Positions 16,533 to 26,450 of a stretch of DNA of 64,000 nt are shown here, piece by piece (position 1 is the first letter of the stretch; each line of letters starts with the position of its first letter). The notes beneath the pieces are model-generated. The model saw only the letters and a list, made by a program, of their open reading frames with translations, searched no databases and was not told the DNA's origin. This stretch comes from Sphingobacteriales bacterium. Lineage in GTDB: Bacteria > Bacteroidota > Bacteroidia > Chitinophagales > UBA2359. A program made the translations under genes and the position numbers. The DNA is taken from NCBI GenBank assembly GCA_016706405.1, contig JADJJT010000001.1:1553501-1617500 (forward strand), in the 5' to 3' direction.

Positions 16533-19500
16533 TTATATTACAATTAATTTTCCGGTTAATATTTGTTTATAATTAAGCGTCAATTGACAAAGATAAATTC
16601 CGGAGGGCAAATTATTTTGAATAATTTCATTAGGTAATACATTGTTTTGAGTATAAACAACCTCACCAAAAATATTAAATATTGTAAATGCCGATGTTTT
16701 TATTGATGTGCTACAATGGTAGTTTAGAACAAAACTTTGCCCTTGTAAAACAAGCTTAGGATATATTGTTAGCCAATTATATTTATTGGTTTGCCAATTA
16801 GTTTGCAAACCAATAGTTGTTATCGTTAGTTCTTGTTCAAAATAACTGGTGTCGTTACAAGCAATAGCTGCTAATTGAACAAGATAGGTGCCATTCTCTG
16901 CATATTGATGCGTAGGATTTATGTCGGATGATGTTTGTCCGTCTCCAAAATTCCATATATATTTTCCTAATGGGTCTGAATTAACATTTTGGCTTAAATT
17001 GGTACAAACTATCCCTCCAGTACCGTTGTCGATAACGTCAAACAAAGCAATAGGATCGGGTAAAACGCCTATTAGATACATACTATAATTACTTTGGCAA
17101 CCATTGCTTGACTGCGTTGCGTAAATACTATAAAATCCGGACTTGTCCTTGTCAAAATAGTTAGGCAAGGCAATGGTGTTGCCCGAAGCAAGAAATGACG
17201 TTAAATTGACATCGCTATACCAGTTAATATTGTTGCCAACGGCGGTTATGCTTGCAGGTAAGGCATCGCCTAAACATATACTAGTATCGGCGGGTAAAAT
17301 TGGTTTATTGGGAAGGTCGAGAACAATAATATTATATGCCGCAGCATTACTTTGGCAACCATTGCTTGACTGCGTTGCGTAAATACTATAAAATCCGGGC
17401 TGGTCTTTATCAAAATAGTCAGACAAGGCAATGGTGTTGCCCGAAGCAAGAAATGACGTTAAATTGACATCGCTATACCAGTTAATATTGTTGCCAACGG
17501 CGGTTATGTTTGCAGGTAAGGCATCGCCTAAACATATACTAGTATCGGCGGGTAAAATTGGTTTATCGGGAAGGTTGAGAACAATAATATTATATGCCGC
17601 AGCATTACTTTGGCAACCATTGCTTGTCTGCGTGGCGTAAATACTATAAAATCCGGACTTGTCCTTGTCAAAATAGTCAGACAAGGCAATGGTGTTGCCC
17701 GAAGCAAGAAATGACGTTAAATTGACATCGCTATACCAGTTAATATTGTTGCCAACGGCGGTTATGTTTGCAGGTAAGGCATTGCCTAAACATATACTAG
17801 TATCGGCGGGTAAAATTGGTTTATCGGGAAGGTCGAGAACAATAACATTATATGCCGCAGCATTACTTTGGCAACCATTGCTTGACTGCGTTGCGTAAAT
17901 ACTATAAAATCCGGGCTTGTCCTTGTCAAAATAGTTAGGCAAGGCAATGGTGTTGCCCGAAGCAAGAAATGACGTTAAATTGACATCGCTATACCAGTTA
18001 ATATTGTTGCCAATGGCGGTTATGCTTGCAGGTAAGGCATCGCCTAAACATATACTAGTATCGGCGGGTAAAATTGGTTTATCAGGAAGGTCGAGAACAA
18101 TAATATTATATGCCGCAGCATTACTTTGGCAACCATTGCTTGTCTGCGTGGCGTAAATACTATAAAATCCGGACTTGTCCTTGTCAAAATAGTTAGGCAA
18201 GGCAATGGTGTTGCCCGAAGCAAGAAATGACGTTAAATTGACATCGCTATACCAGTTAATATTGTTGCCAACGGCGGTTATGTTTGCAGGTAAGGCATCG
18301 CCTAAACATATACTAGTATCGGCGGGTAAAATTGGTTTATCGGGAAGGTCGAGAACAATAATATTATATGCCGCAGCATTACTTTGGCAACCATTGCTTG
18401 ACTGCGTTGCGTAAATACTATAAAATCCGGGCTTGTCCTTGTCAAAATAGTTAGGCAAGGCAATGGTGTTGCCCGAAGCAAGAAATGACGTTAAATTGAC
18501 ATCGCTATACCAGTTAATATTATTGCCAACGGCGGTTATGCTTGCAGGTAAGGCATTGCCTAAACATATACTAGTATCGGCGGGTAAAATTGGCAACAAA
18601 ACATCGTTGAAATTAGTAATGTTAATTGATAAAAATTGATTACAATTTTCAAATGTAACGTTTATCCAGTACCATCCGGGTTTTTCTATTAGTGAGTTAA
18701 CCTCATTTCCAACTTCACCATTTATATTTTCAAAAAAAGTTAATTTATCGCTTAAAAACAAATTTCCATTTGAATCGTAAATTGGAATTAAATTTAAATC
18801 GTATGGAACACACAAATTTATTGCTGGTATTGGGGCCAAAGAAAAATTATCAAAAGGTTTCACCGTTATAGGTTCATAAACAGTACAACTATTTAGGCTG
18901 GCACTAATAAAATAAGTACCGCTTAGGACTGAAGTTGGATTTTGAATTGAATTTCCAACTAACCCATTATCATTAATCAAGTAATCAATAGTGGCATTTG
19001 TTAATCCAATTCCGGAAATTGGCACTTTAGTTAGGTCAAATGGAAATTCACATGATTCAATAGCCACAAATTCATCAATTGCAAGATCATCTACCACCTT
19101 AGTAGTCTGACAATATTGGTATTCACAAACCTCATCGTAGGTTAAATTATAACAAATTGTATGCACACCTATTCCGGCGGTTAAGGGGTCGAAAAATGCT
19201 GTGCCGTTGCCATTGTTATTGATACCAGCACCTGTGTACGAGGCGGTAATTACATGGTCAGGTGGACATCCTAAAAACCAAGTATTGCTAGCACCCCAGT
19301 TTCCAACCATAGGTCCGGATGGTGGCCAATACTGCCCCGATATATTATCGTAAATAATATAGGCACCCGTTCCTTCATTGAAAGAGCAATTCGCTTGGCC
19401 GTTGTTTTTATTATCGTATATCTTGAAAGTATAAGGGCATCCGGAGGCTGGTAATGAGCCAGTATTAAAAACAGCTTTGTTTTCCGGGTTTATCGGGTAG

Positions 19501-21284
19501 TCTTTTATTTGGTTTCCGGATATAGTATAAACAGCGGTATTATTGGCATCAATAATTTCAAAACTATTCTGATTAGGTGCGGAGTTGCGGTAAATAACTA
19601 TGGTATAAGATGCGTTTGATGTTGTGGTGTCGGGCAAAGCATTAGCAATTAAGTTAATGGGTAATTCTTTTGTGCAATAAACACTATCCATTTTTGTAAA
19701 AGTCAGATTGGGTGCTTCAAAAAAATAATTTTGGTCGGGCATGGTTTGTTGGCAGCCTTGCGGGTCAGTAACTTCTATTGAAATGGTTTCGTTGTAATTA
19801 AGTCCTTCGACCAATAATTTACCGCCGTACCCTGTGGTTAAGTCCTCGGCAATGGGGTTGCCATTCGACATAAAGTCAATAGTGTATAGCCCACCGTAAA
19901 ATTCGGGATAACCACCCAAAAAAGTAAGTTCTAATCCCCGGCAGGTTTGGTTGCCTATGGCAATAATGGGGTTTAGGTAGGTTATGCCCACGGCGCCGTT
20001 ATAGTCGTAACAACCATCGCCGTTGGAATCTAAATTGGGGCAAGGGAAGCCACTACCTATACAGTCGTCAACAAAGGGCACATAATAAATAGTATTGTCG
20101 GGAAAATCGTTGGGGTCGCTGCTGTAGGGATATTGTTTGGTGTTTAAAAAGCAGGTTCTTATTAGGTGCATAGTATTTTGGTAGGTATTATTCAGGTAGG
20201 GGTCTGAGGTTATGGTTAGTTCTCCTGTCCAAAATACACCTGTCCATTTGGGGTCTTGGTCGAGTAGGGCTTCAACCGGGAAGCCTTCGTTTATAGAATA
20301 CGACATGCCGGGGTATGGCCCTGTAGGTGGCTCTGTAAAGTCCATATTCGACATTATTTCTATGCCATCAGTGAAGCATAAGATAAAAGGTTTTGAAGTA
20401 GAAAAATAAGTATCTGAGCCATTGTAAATGCCTGCATCTTTTGTTTTTCCGGTAATTGTTACAGTTAAGGTGCCAGCATCTGAACCACAAGTATTGCCAC
20501 AAAACTTACCGCCTTCTAAAATACCTGATGGCTCCATTTTTTGTAAACATCCAATAGCATCTGTAGCTGTTATTTCTAATTTACCAAGGCCTTTTGGCGT
20601 TGAATTAGGATTAGTCACATCGCCAATAGTTATTATGTCTTCGTTTTTTACGTTTGCTATATTATATATTGTTTCATTTACATTGATATCAACCGAAAAG
20701 GTTGTTCCGTTTGTTTGCGCATCGCCTCCAAAAATTTGAACACTGTACTCGAGGCAGTTTTCGCATACGTCATCATCACATTCTACTCTTAATGATTGTA
20801 TGTTTATTTCTTTATTCATATAAACGAGTAAGCATTCATCACTTACATCAAAACAAGATTCTTTTAGAAAAGGTGGATTAAGTTTGCAATTAGCTAATGT
20901 AACTGCTCGTACACAATAAGTTACGCCATTGTTTTCGGGTAATATGTAGGCGGGGTTACCAATAGCAGAAAATCCAGCAAAATTAGGGTCGTTATAGGGA
21001 TTATTCCCCGAGGGCTGCGCTCCAATATCTGACTTTTTAATATGGCCAGAAAAAACACCTAATGGATCATCCATAACCCAAAACCCCCAAGCTATACAGC
21101 TATATGGTTCATTGACGTTTGTGAAGCCGGATATTGAAATCATATTCAAATTGTCTTTATAGCAAACTGTTATATTGTCTGTAAAGTCAATAGTTCCGGC
21201 ATTGGCGTTACAATTTTGAGCTAAACTAACGCTGGTAAAGTTCGTTATAAAAAATAAGGCTACAAAAAGATAAAGCTTCATCAT
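16533..21284 (-). CDS. Large T9SS-secreted PKD protein with six 86-residue repeats
   Basis: This 1583-residue protein begins with a signal peptide (MMKLYLFVALFFITNFTSVSLAQ). Cys-rich Ig-like regions make up the first ~890 residues. Six nearly identical 86-residue repeats follow (about 896-1411), each holding ILPADTSICLGDALP, NNINWYSDVNLTSFLASGN and GFYSIYATQSSNGCQSN. A PKD domain then includes YIWNFGDGQTSSDINPTHQYAENG. The T9SS type A-like sorting domain has SAFTIFNIFGEVVYTQNN and ends QILTGKLIVI. The repeats look like the Ig-like modules that extend surface adhesins. It is probably anchored or released at the cell surface, perhaps for attachment. The unit has its own -7 box at 21551. Confidence 0.85.
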   Translation of the reverse strand: MMKLYLFVALFFITNFTSVSLAQNCNANAGTIDFTDNITVCYKDNLNMISISGFTNVNEPYSCIAWGFWVMDDPLGVFSGHIKKSDIGAQPSGNNPYNDPNFAGFSAIGNPAYILPENNGVTYCVRAVTLANCKLNPPFLKESCFDVSDECLLVYMNKEINIQSLRVECDDDVCENCLEYSVQIFGGDAQTNGTTFSVDINVNETIYNIANVKNEDIITIGDVTNPNSTPKGLGKLEITATDAIGCLQKMEPSGILEGGKFCGNTCGSDAGTLTVTITGKTKDAGIYNGSDTYFSTSKPFILCFTDGIEIMSNMDFTEPPTGPYPGMSYSINEGFPVEALLDQDPKWTGVFWTGELTITSDPYLNNTYQNTMHLIRTCFLNTKQYPYSSDPNDFPDNTIYYVPFVDDCIGSGFPCPNLDSNGDGCYDYNGAVGITYLNPIIAIGNQTCRGLELTFLGGYPEFYGGLYTIDFMSNGNPIAEDLTTGYGGKLLVEGLNYNETISIEVTDPQGCQQTMPDQNYFFEAPNLTFTKMDSVYCTKELPINLIANALPDTTTSNASYTIVIYRNSAPNQNSFEIIDANNTAVYTISGNQIKDYPINPENKAVFNTGSLPASGCPYTFKIYDNKNNGQANCSFNEGTGAYIIYDNISGQYWPPSGPMVGNWGASNTWFLGCPPDHVITASYTGAGINNNGNGTAFFDPLTAGIGVHTICYNLTYDEVCEYQYCQTTKVVDDLAIDEFVAIESCEFPFDLTKVPISGIGLTNATIDYLINDNGLVGNSIQNPTSVLSGTYFISASLNSCTVYEPITVKPFDNFSLAPIPAINLCVPYDLNLIPIYDSNGNLFLSDKLTFFENINGEVGNEVNSLIEKPGWYWINVTFENCNQFLSINITNFNDVLLPILPADTSICLGNALPASITAVGNNINWYSDVNLTSFLASGNTIALPNYFDKDKPGFYSIYATQSSNGCQSNAAAYNIIVLDLPDKPILPADTSICLGDALPANITAVGNNINWYSDVNLTSFLASGNTIALPNYFDKDKSGFYSIYATQTSNGCQSNAAAYNIIVLDLPDKPILPADTSICLGDALPASITAIGNNINWYSDVNLTSFLASGNTIALPNYFDKDKPGFYSIYATQSSNGCQSNAAAYNVIVLDLPDKPILPADTSICLGNALPANITAVGNNINWYSDVNLTSFLASGNTIALSDYFDKDKSGFYSIYATQTSNGCQSNAAAYNIIVLNLPDKPILPADTSICLGDALPANITAVGNNINWYSDVNLTSFLASGNTIALSDYFDKDQPGFYSIYATQSSNGCQSNAAAYNIIVLDLPNKPILPADTSICLGDALPASITAVGNNINWYSDVNLTSFLASGNTIALPNYFDKDKSGFYSIYATQSSNGCQSNYSMYLIGVLPDPIALFDVIDNGTGGIVCTNLSQNVNSDPLGKYIWNFGDGQTSSDINPTHQYAENGTYLVQLAAIACNDTSYFEQELTITTIGLQTNWQTNKYNWLTIYPKLVLQGQSFVLNYHCSTSIKTSAFTIFNIFGEVVYTQNNVLPNEIIQNNLPSGIYLCQLTLNYKQILTGKLIVI
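17050..18597 (-). repeat. Six tandem 258-bp coding repeats
   Basis: The unit recurs every 258 bp; for example the same segment GGTGTTGCCCGAAGCAAG appears near 17177, 17435, 17693, 17951, 18209 and 18467. Copies differ at only a few sites (for example GGACTT versus GGGCTT, TTAGGC versus CAGACA). Each encodes 86 residues of the T9SS protein, in frame. Confidence 0.95.
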
Positions 21285-21774
21285 AAATTTAAAAATAAAT
21301 TAGTAAAATCAATGCTGAGGTAAAAATTTAGGCGGCTACGCCCTATCTTGTATGGTTAGGCACTTTTAGACTTATTTTTGGCGACTTAAAATTACAAATA
21401 CAAGTAGTATATTTTGGAGCATGATAAAAAAATTGTGTTTTGTTTTCAATTCCAAAAATAACATTTTTATCTTTTTTTTAGTCTTTTTTTAGCCGAACTC
21501 TTAATTAACATGAAACTAAACATAAAGAAACATTATCATTTAACAAACTACAAAGTTAGGATAAAAATAGTTTTAATGTAGATTTTTTATTCCGGATAAA
21601 TTCTTTTTCAAAAAAAAACAGCTTTTACCCTCACAAAAAAAACTAACTGCGTGAAACTGCTATACACACGTGTTTATACAATTAAAAAATCATCCAAATA
21701 ATCATTACAAAATTTAATTTAAACCAATCACTACACTCAAGTTTTTTTACACCCAACTTAAAAATAAAACCGAC
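21285..21774. other. Divergent intergenic region, no gene found
   Basis: Very AT-rich stretch between two divergent secreted-protein genes. It holds a minus-strand TAACTTTG box at 21551-21558 and one TCCGGA near 21592. No open frame of note or stable hairpin was seen. Confidence 0.5.
21551..21558 (-). promoter_or_regulatory. -7 box (TAACTTTG) for the large PKD protein gene
   Basis: Minus-strand TAACTTTG fits TAnnTTTG. The predicted leader would be about 260 nt long. No clear -33 box is seen. Confidence 0.35.
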
Positions 21775-22524
21775 ATGAAAAAAAATCTATTAATTGCCCT
21801 TCTTGGCTTGGTAAGTTTAGTTTTTACCCAAAATGTTTTTGCCCAATACCAAAGCATGAAAATGAAAAAAACCGTTATAGATAACAACTACGACCAATTT
21901 AAGCATAAAATAGTTCCCGACTGGTCGAGGCAAATTAACGACCCTGCCATACCCACCCTTAAAGTGCGCGAAAGACATTATGTTTTGGGCGATAACCAAA
22001 TTTTAGAAATAGAATTAACCGCCACAAAATACGCACAAGGCAATTTTACCGCATCAACCTGTAACGAAAACCGCACCCTAAACGGCTGGCAATTTACCGA
22101 ACTAAAACCCAATCAGCCCAAAATTTTGCGTTTCGAAACTACCAATACCTGCAATAATGGCTGGTGGTGGCAAACTAACGGCTACCAAGTACTTAGCGAC
22201 TGGACTGCCTGGACAGCATTTGACAATAACGGCCTAAAAGCCCGCATGTCTTATAGTTTGGATGCCGCTGGCCAAAAAATTATTAATCTACAAATCGAAT
22301 CTAAAAAACGGGCAACCCTACGCTGTGCTATAAATGTATGCACTTCTAACAGCATAGAGCAAAATGGCTGGCGCAAAATACAAATTGAAGCTAATAAACC
22401 CACAAATTATCAATTTGCATACAAAAATACTTGTGCTGACGGTTGGTGGTGGCAATACAAAAATTATGAACGCCTTCCAGGCTTATTAGAAAACGATGTT
22501 GAACTAAATCCCGTTGATGACTAA
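21775..22524 (+). CDS. Secreted protein with two WWWQ domains, unknown family
   Basis: This 249-residue protein has a clean signal peptide (MKKNLLIALLGLVSLVFTQNVFAQ). After a basic linker it contains two related halves. The first has STCNENRTLNGWQFTELKPN and ends NTCNNGWWWQTNGYQVL. The second has NVCTSNSIEQNGWRKIQIEA and ends NTCADGWWWQYKNYERL. Each half holds a Cys pair and a Trp triplet, suggesting two small beta domains, each with one disulfide, of a possible binding type. It lacks a T9SS sorting domain, so it probably stays in the periplasm or is exported by another route. I do not recognise the family. The Trp clusters could bind carbohydrate or peptide (speculative). Confidence 0.7.
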   Translation: MKKNLLIALLGLVSLVFTQNVFAQYQSMKMKKTVIDNNYDQFKHKIVPDWSRQINDPAIPTLKVRERHYVLGDNQILEIELTATKYAQGNFTASTCNENRTLNGWQFTELKPNQPKILRFETTNTCNNGWWWQTNGYQVLSDWTAWTAFDNNGLKARMSYSLDAAGQKIINLQIESKKRATLRCAINVCTSNSIEQNGWRKIQIEANKPTNYQFAYKNTCADGWWWQYKNYERLPGLLENDVELNPVDD

Positions 22525-22979
22525 ATTGCAGAGCAAAAATTAGTTAAGTGAATTGAAAAGAACAGCTATTTAAAACCATTTGAATCAAAAGCTCGATAGC
22601 CATACCCCATAACGCTAACCCCAATAAAATATTCCGGATGCTTGTTTAACGGCAAGATCCGGATATTTATTTTAAAACTCAAATCCAGCATCAAACTTGT
22701 ATCTATTCGTTTCCTAAACCAAAATCTAATTAAATAAAAGCACAATATTACACGCTATTTTTCATTTTTATTAAAAAACTTGTATTACCTTTGCGGCCAA
22801 TTTTTTATAATTAATATGGCATATTGCCAAGCTACAACAAAAAATAATTACTGATTTAGTATTATACCGGTAGTAATATCTGTAGCTTTTGCCATTGGGT
22901 TGCTTAAAAAAAATCACATAAAAAGAACAAAATAAGCCAGCCCTATTATTTATATATTTGTTTATTTGCCGTTTGTACT
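22525..22979. other. Intergenic region upstream of topA
   Basis: AT-rich with two TCCGGA sites (near 22632 and 22661) and a -7 box at 22786. No convincing gene; the leader from the predicted start to topA is about 180 nt. Confidence 0.5.
22786..22793 (+). promoter_or_regulatory. -7 box (TACCTTTG) for topA
   Basis: TACCTTTG matches TAnnTTTG. No clear -33 TTTG at the usual spacing is visible. Confidence 0.45.
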
Positions 22980-25562
22980 ATGAGTAAATACTTAATGATT
23001 GTAGAGTCGCCTGCCAAGGCCAAAACAATAGAAAAATATTTGGGCGATGATTTTAAAGTAACCTCGTGTTATGGCCACGTGCGCGATTTGCCAAAACACG
23101 AAATGGGTATTGATATTGACAATAAATACACCCCTAATTACGAAGTAACAGACGATAAAAAAGACCTTGTTAAACAACTAAAAAAATACGCCACAACCAC
23201 AGACGAGGTTTGGTTAGCAACCGACGAAGACCGCGAGGGCGAAGCAATTTCGTGGCATTTATGTGCCGTTTTAGGTTTGCAGCCCGAAAAAGCAAAGCGC
23301 ATTGTTTTTCATGAAATTACTAAGCCGGCTATTTTGAAAGCTGTTTCAAAACCTCGCCAGCTCGATATTAATTTGGTTAATGCGCAACAAGCCCGCCGTG
23401 TACTCGACAGGTTGGTGGGCTATAAACTATCGCCGGTGTTGCGGCGCAAAATTAGTTTGCAGGGGTCGTTGTCGGCAGGGCGCGTGCAGTCGGTTGCGGT
23501 ACGCTTGGTTGTTGAGCGCGAAGCCGAAATTTTAGCTTTCGAAACCAAATCAGTTTTTAAAATAACTGCCTTCTTTACGGTAAACGATACCTCCGGAAAA
23601 GCAGTAACCTTTAAAGCCGAAAGTACTAAAAATTTTGACGATGCCCAAGGTGCCGAAGTCTTTCTGCAACAATGTATCGGAGCCAACTACACCGTAAGCG
23701 ATATAAGGGTTAAACCCGGAAAAAAATCGCCGCCACCACCTTTTACAACCTCAACCTTACAACAAGATGCCAGCCGTAAATTGGGTTTTTCGGTACAGCG
23801 CACCATGAGTGTAGCGCAACGCCTGTACGAGGCCGGACATATTACCTATATGCGTACCGACAGCACAAATTTATCGGAAATAGCATTAGGCGCCGCCGCA
23901 CAAACCATTGAAGACCAATACGGAAACAAATATGTGCAAATACGGCAATATGCCACCAAATCGGCATCGGCACAAGAAGCCCACGAAGCCATAAGGCCCA
24001 CCTATTTTAACAACGACAGCGCCGGCAACAATAACGACGAAAAACGACTATACGAGCTAATTTATAAACGCACCTTGGCCAGCCAAATGGCCGATGCTTT
24101 GTTAGAGCGCACTAACGTTGATATTTTAATTTCGACAAAACCCGATGCACTGTTACAGGCAAAAGGAGAGGTCATAAAATTTGATGGCTTTTTAGCGCTA
24201 TACCGTGAAACCGCCCTTGACGAAGAAAGCGAAGAAGAACAAAGCGCAATTTTGCCCCCACTAAAACTGCAACAAAACCTGCCTCTTAAAGAAATGTTGG
24301 CTACCGAGCGCTTTAATAGGCCGCCAGCACGCTACAACGAGGCAACCTTAGTAAAAAAATTAGAAGAACTGAGTATAGGCCGCCCCTCTACGTATGCCCC
24401 TACTATTAGCAAAATTCAAGAGCGGGGCTATGTAGTGCGCGAAGACCGCGAAGGCGTGCAACGCAATTATCAACAATTTGTTTTGTCGGGCAAAAAACCA
24501 CAAATGATTGTTAAACAAACCCTCACAGAGCGAATAGGGGTAGAAAAGGCAAAACTTTTCCCAACCGATGTAGGTAAAATAATAGTTGATTTTTTAGTAA
24601 CCCATTTTCAAAATGTTTTTGAATATAATTTTACGGCCAATATTGAAAAACAGTTCGACGAAATTGCACAAGGTAACAAAGAATGGACTAAAATGATTGA
24701 TACATTTTACCAACCGTTCAGCAAGCAGGTTGAAGATACTTTACAAACTGCCGAACGCATGAAGGCCGAACGCGCCCTTGGCACCGACCCTAAAACAGGC
24801 AAACCAATTACCGCTAAATTAGGCAAATATGGCCCCATGATTCAAATTGGGCAGGTAGAGGATGAGGACAAACCGCTATTTGCCACCATCAGACCGCCCT
24901 ACACCATACAAAATATAACCCTTGAACAAGCCCTTGACTTATTTAAGTTGCCGCGCTCCCTTGGCGATTACGAGGGTAAAGAAGTAAAAGTAAACGAAGG
25001 CCGCTTTGGGCCTTATATACAACACGACGGAAAATTTACCTCCATACCTAAATTGTACGACCTTTGGGCACTGACTTTGCAACAAGCAATTGAACTGATT
25101 AATGGCAAACGCGAATCAGATGCTAATAAAATAGTTAAAGATTTTCCGGACTTGGGCTATCAAATCTTAACTGGCCGGTGGGGAGCATACATTAAATCCG
25201 GAAAATTGAACGTAAAAATTCCAAAAGGCACCGATGCCAAGGCGCTTACCGCCCAAGATTGTCAAGCCTTAGTTAAAGCTGCCCAAACTGCCGCCGCCAG
25301 CAGCAACCCAAACTTAATTAAAGACTTTCCCGAGATTGAGGCGCAAATTTTAAAAGGCAGGTTTGGCGCTTATATTAAAGTGGGCGAAACCAATTTAAAA
25401 ATGCCAAAAGGCCAAACCCCCGAAACAATAACCCAAGACGATATAGCCGAACTAATAAAAGCCAACCAAAGTAAACCCAAAAAAACGATTACTAATACTA
25501 AAAAAAGTAAAACTACACCGGCAGCAAAAGCCCCAAAGTCTAAACCAACAGTAAAACAGTAG
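22980..25562 (+). CDS. topA: DNA topoisomerase I (type IA)
   Basis: This 860-residue enzyme relaxes negatively supercoiled DNA by cutting one strand through a 5'-phosphotyrosine. The TOPRIM domain is complete: MIVESPAKAKTIEKYL at the start and WLATDEDREGEAISWHL with the metal-binding acids. The catalytic Tyr is in HITYMRTDSTNLS, residue 290. HEAIRPTY and the SIGRPSTYAPTI segment follow. Instead of Zn-ribbon fingers, the C terminus has repeats of the kind QILTGRWGAYIKSGKLNVKI and QILKGRFGAYIKVGETNLKM, as in many Bacteroidota. It ends with a Lys-rich tail that probably binds DNA. The gene has its own -7 box and ends at a bidirectional terminator. Confidence 0.97.
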   Translation: MSKYLMIVESPAKAKTIEKYLGDDFKVTSCYGHVRDLPKHEMGIDIDNKYTPNYEVTDDKKDLVKQLKKYATTTDEVWLATDEDREGEAISWHLCAVLGLQPEKAKRIVFHEITKPAILKAVSKPRQLDINLVNAQQARRVLDRLVGYKLSPVLRRKISLQGSLSAGRVQSVAVRLVVEREAEILAFETKSVFKITAFFTVNDTSGKAVTFKAESTKNFDDAQGAEVFLQQCIGANYTVSDIRVKPGKKSPPPPFTTSTLQQDASRKLGFSVQRTMSVAQRLYEAGHITYMRTDSTNLSEIALGAAAQTIEDQYGNKYVQIRQYATKSASAQEAHEAIRPTYFNNDSAGNNNDEKRLYELIYKRTLASQMADALLERTNVDILISTKPDALLQAKGEVIKFDGFLALYRETALDEESEEEQSAILPPLKLQQNLPLKEMLATERFNRPPARYNEATLVKKLEELSIGRPSTYAPTISKIQERGYVVREDREGVQRNYQQFVLSGKKPQMIVKQTLTERIGVEKAKLFPTDVGKIIVDFLVTHFQNVFEYNFTANIEKQFDEIAQGNKEWTKMIDTFYQPFSKQVEDTLQTAERMKAERALGTDPKTGKPITAKLGKYGPMIQIGQVEDEDKPLFATIRPPYTIQNITLEQALDLFKLPRSLGDYEGKEVKVNEGRFGPYIQHDGKFTSIPKLYDLWALTLQQAIELINGKRESDANKIVKDFPDLGYQILTGRWGAYIKSGKLNVKIPKGTDAKALTAQDCQALVKAAQTAAASSNPNLIKDFPEIEAQILKGRFGAYIKVGETNLKMPKGQTPETITQDDIAELIKANQSKPKKTITNTKKSKTTPAAKAPKSKPTVKQ

Positions 25563-25679
25563 TTGTATATATGGTAGGTTTTTAAGAAGATGCCAAAATT
25601 AGATGATTAATTGACCTTTATTGTTTTAATACCAAGTTGAGGTTTTCCTCCAGATAAAGTCTTCCGGAAAAAATAATAT

Positions 25680-25716
25680 AAACGAGCCGTTATAATTATA
25701 AATATACGGCTCGTTT
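25680..25716. terminator. Bidirectional terminator between topA and the coiled-coil gene
   Basis: Perfect 11-bp stem AAACGAGCCGT (25680-25690) / ACGGCTCGTTT (25706-25716) with a 15-nt AT loop, lying between convergent genes. Confidence 0.75.
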
Positions 25717-25739
25717 CATTTGGGAACTATAATAAAATA

Positions 25740-26135
25740 TTACATCCAGCGAACCAAAAATCGCATAAACTCTTCTTTTAGCTCGGCATACAATTTTTTA
25801 AAGGTGGTAAACTCTTCACGCAAGTCGCTATGGTCGGTAAAGCGGGTATGCTCAATGGCAATTTCGTCGTGTGTGCGGGCAAAATCTTCAAGTTCATTCT
25901 CATGGGCTTTTATGTCGTGGCGCAACGTATCAATTACCTCTTTTTCACGGATGAATTTGTTTTGAAAACGCTCGAGTTGAATTAGCATTTCTTGGCCGGT
26001 ATTTTTATTTACCAACTCGGTCAAACGTTTTTCAAAAAGTTTTACTTCTTCTTTGTAAAATTGCAACTCATTAACCCAAATTTTTTGTTCAAAGTATAGG
26101 TCTTGCAAATGAATTATTTGTTTCGATACACTCAT
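25740..26135 (-). CDS. Small coiled-coil protein, function unknown
   Basis: This 131-residue, highly charged protein is predicted to be almost entirely helical, with heptad-like spacing through ELQFYKEEVKLFEKRLTELV and FIREKEVIDTLRHDIKAHEN. It has no signal peptide, TM helix or known catalytic motif. Small proteins of this type occur widely in Bacteroidota as conserved hypotheticals. A cytoplasmic scaffolding role is a guess. A two-box promoter lies 80 bp upstream, and the gene ends just before the terminator it shares with topA. Confidence 0.7.
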   Translation of the reverse strand: MSVSKQIIHLQDLYFEQKIWVNELQFYKEEVKLFEKRLTELVNKNTGQEMLIQLERFQNKFIREKEVIDTLRHDIKAHENELEDFARTHDEIAIEHTRFTDHSDLREEFTTFKKLYAELKEEFMRFLVRWM

Positions 26136-26214
26136 GTCTTTAGATATTTATTTAATATTTATATAATAATGTTTAAGAGGAAAAGAGGAAAATAGTTTGT
26201 TTGGTATAGATAGG

Positions 26215-26244
26215 CAAAAGTAGGGCTTAGTTTTACAATTGCAA
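26215..26244 (-). promoter_or_regulatory. Promoter TTG-N19-TACTTTTG for the coiled-coil gene
   Basis: On the minus strand a TTG (26244-26242), 19-bp spacer and TACTTTTG (26222-26215) fit the Bacteroidota consensus, about 80 bp before the ATG. Confidence 0.4.
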
Positions 26245-26450
26245 CTATTATCAGCAATTTTTTTTTTACTAAGTACAAAAAAATAGTAAAAGAATTAGTT
26301 TTGTGTTTGTTTTTTATATTTCTTTAAAGGTTTTTTATGTTTAAATTGACCACTGAGTTTTACCAAAACCCTAATGTTGTTGCAGTTGCCCAGCAATTGA
26401 TTGGAAAATTATTGGTTACAAACGTAAATAACCAATTAACCAGTGGTATT

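Noticed and set aside
17173..18414. Five plus-strand open frames of 69 residues spaced 258 bp
   Set aside because: They are the opposite strand of the repeat array in the PKD protein; the periodicity comes from the repeats.
17050..18597. Regular repeats considered as a CRISPR array
   Set aside because: The unit is 258 bp, in frame, nearly identical throughout, with no variable spacers and no cas genes.
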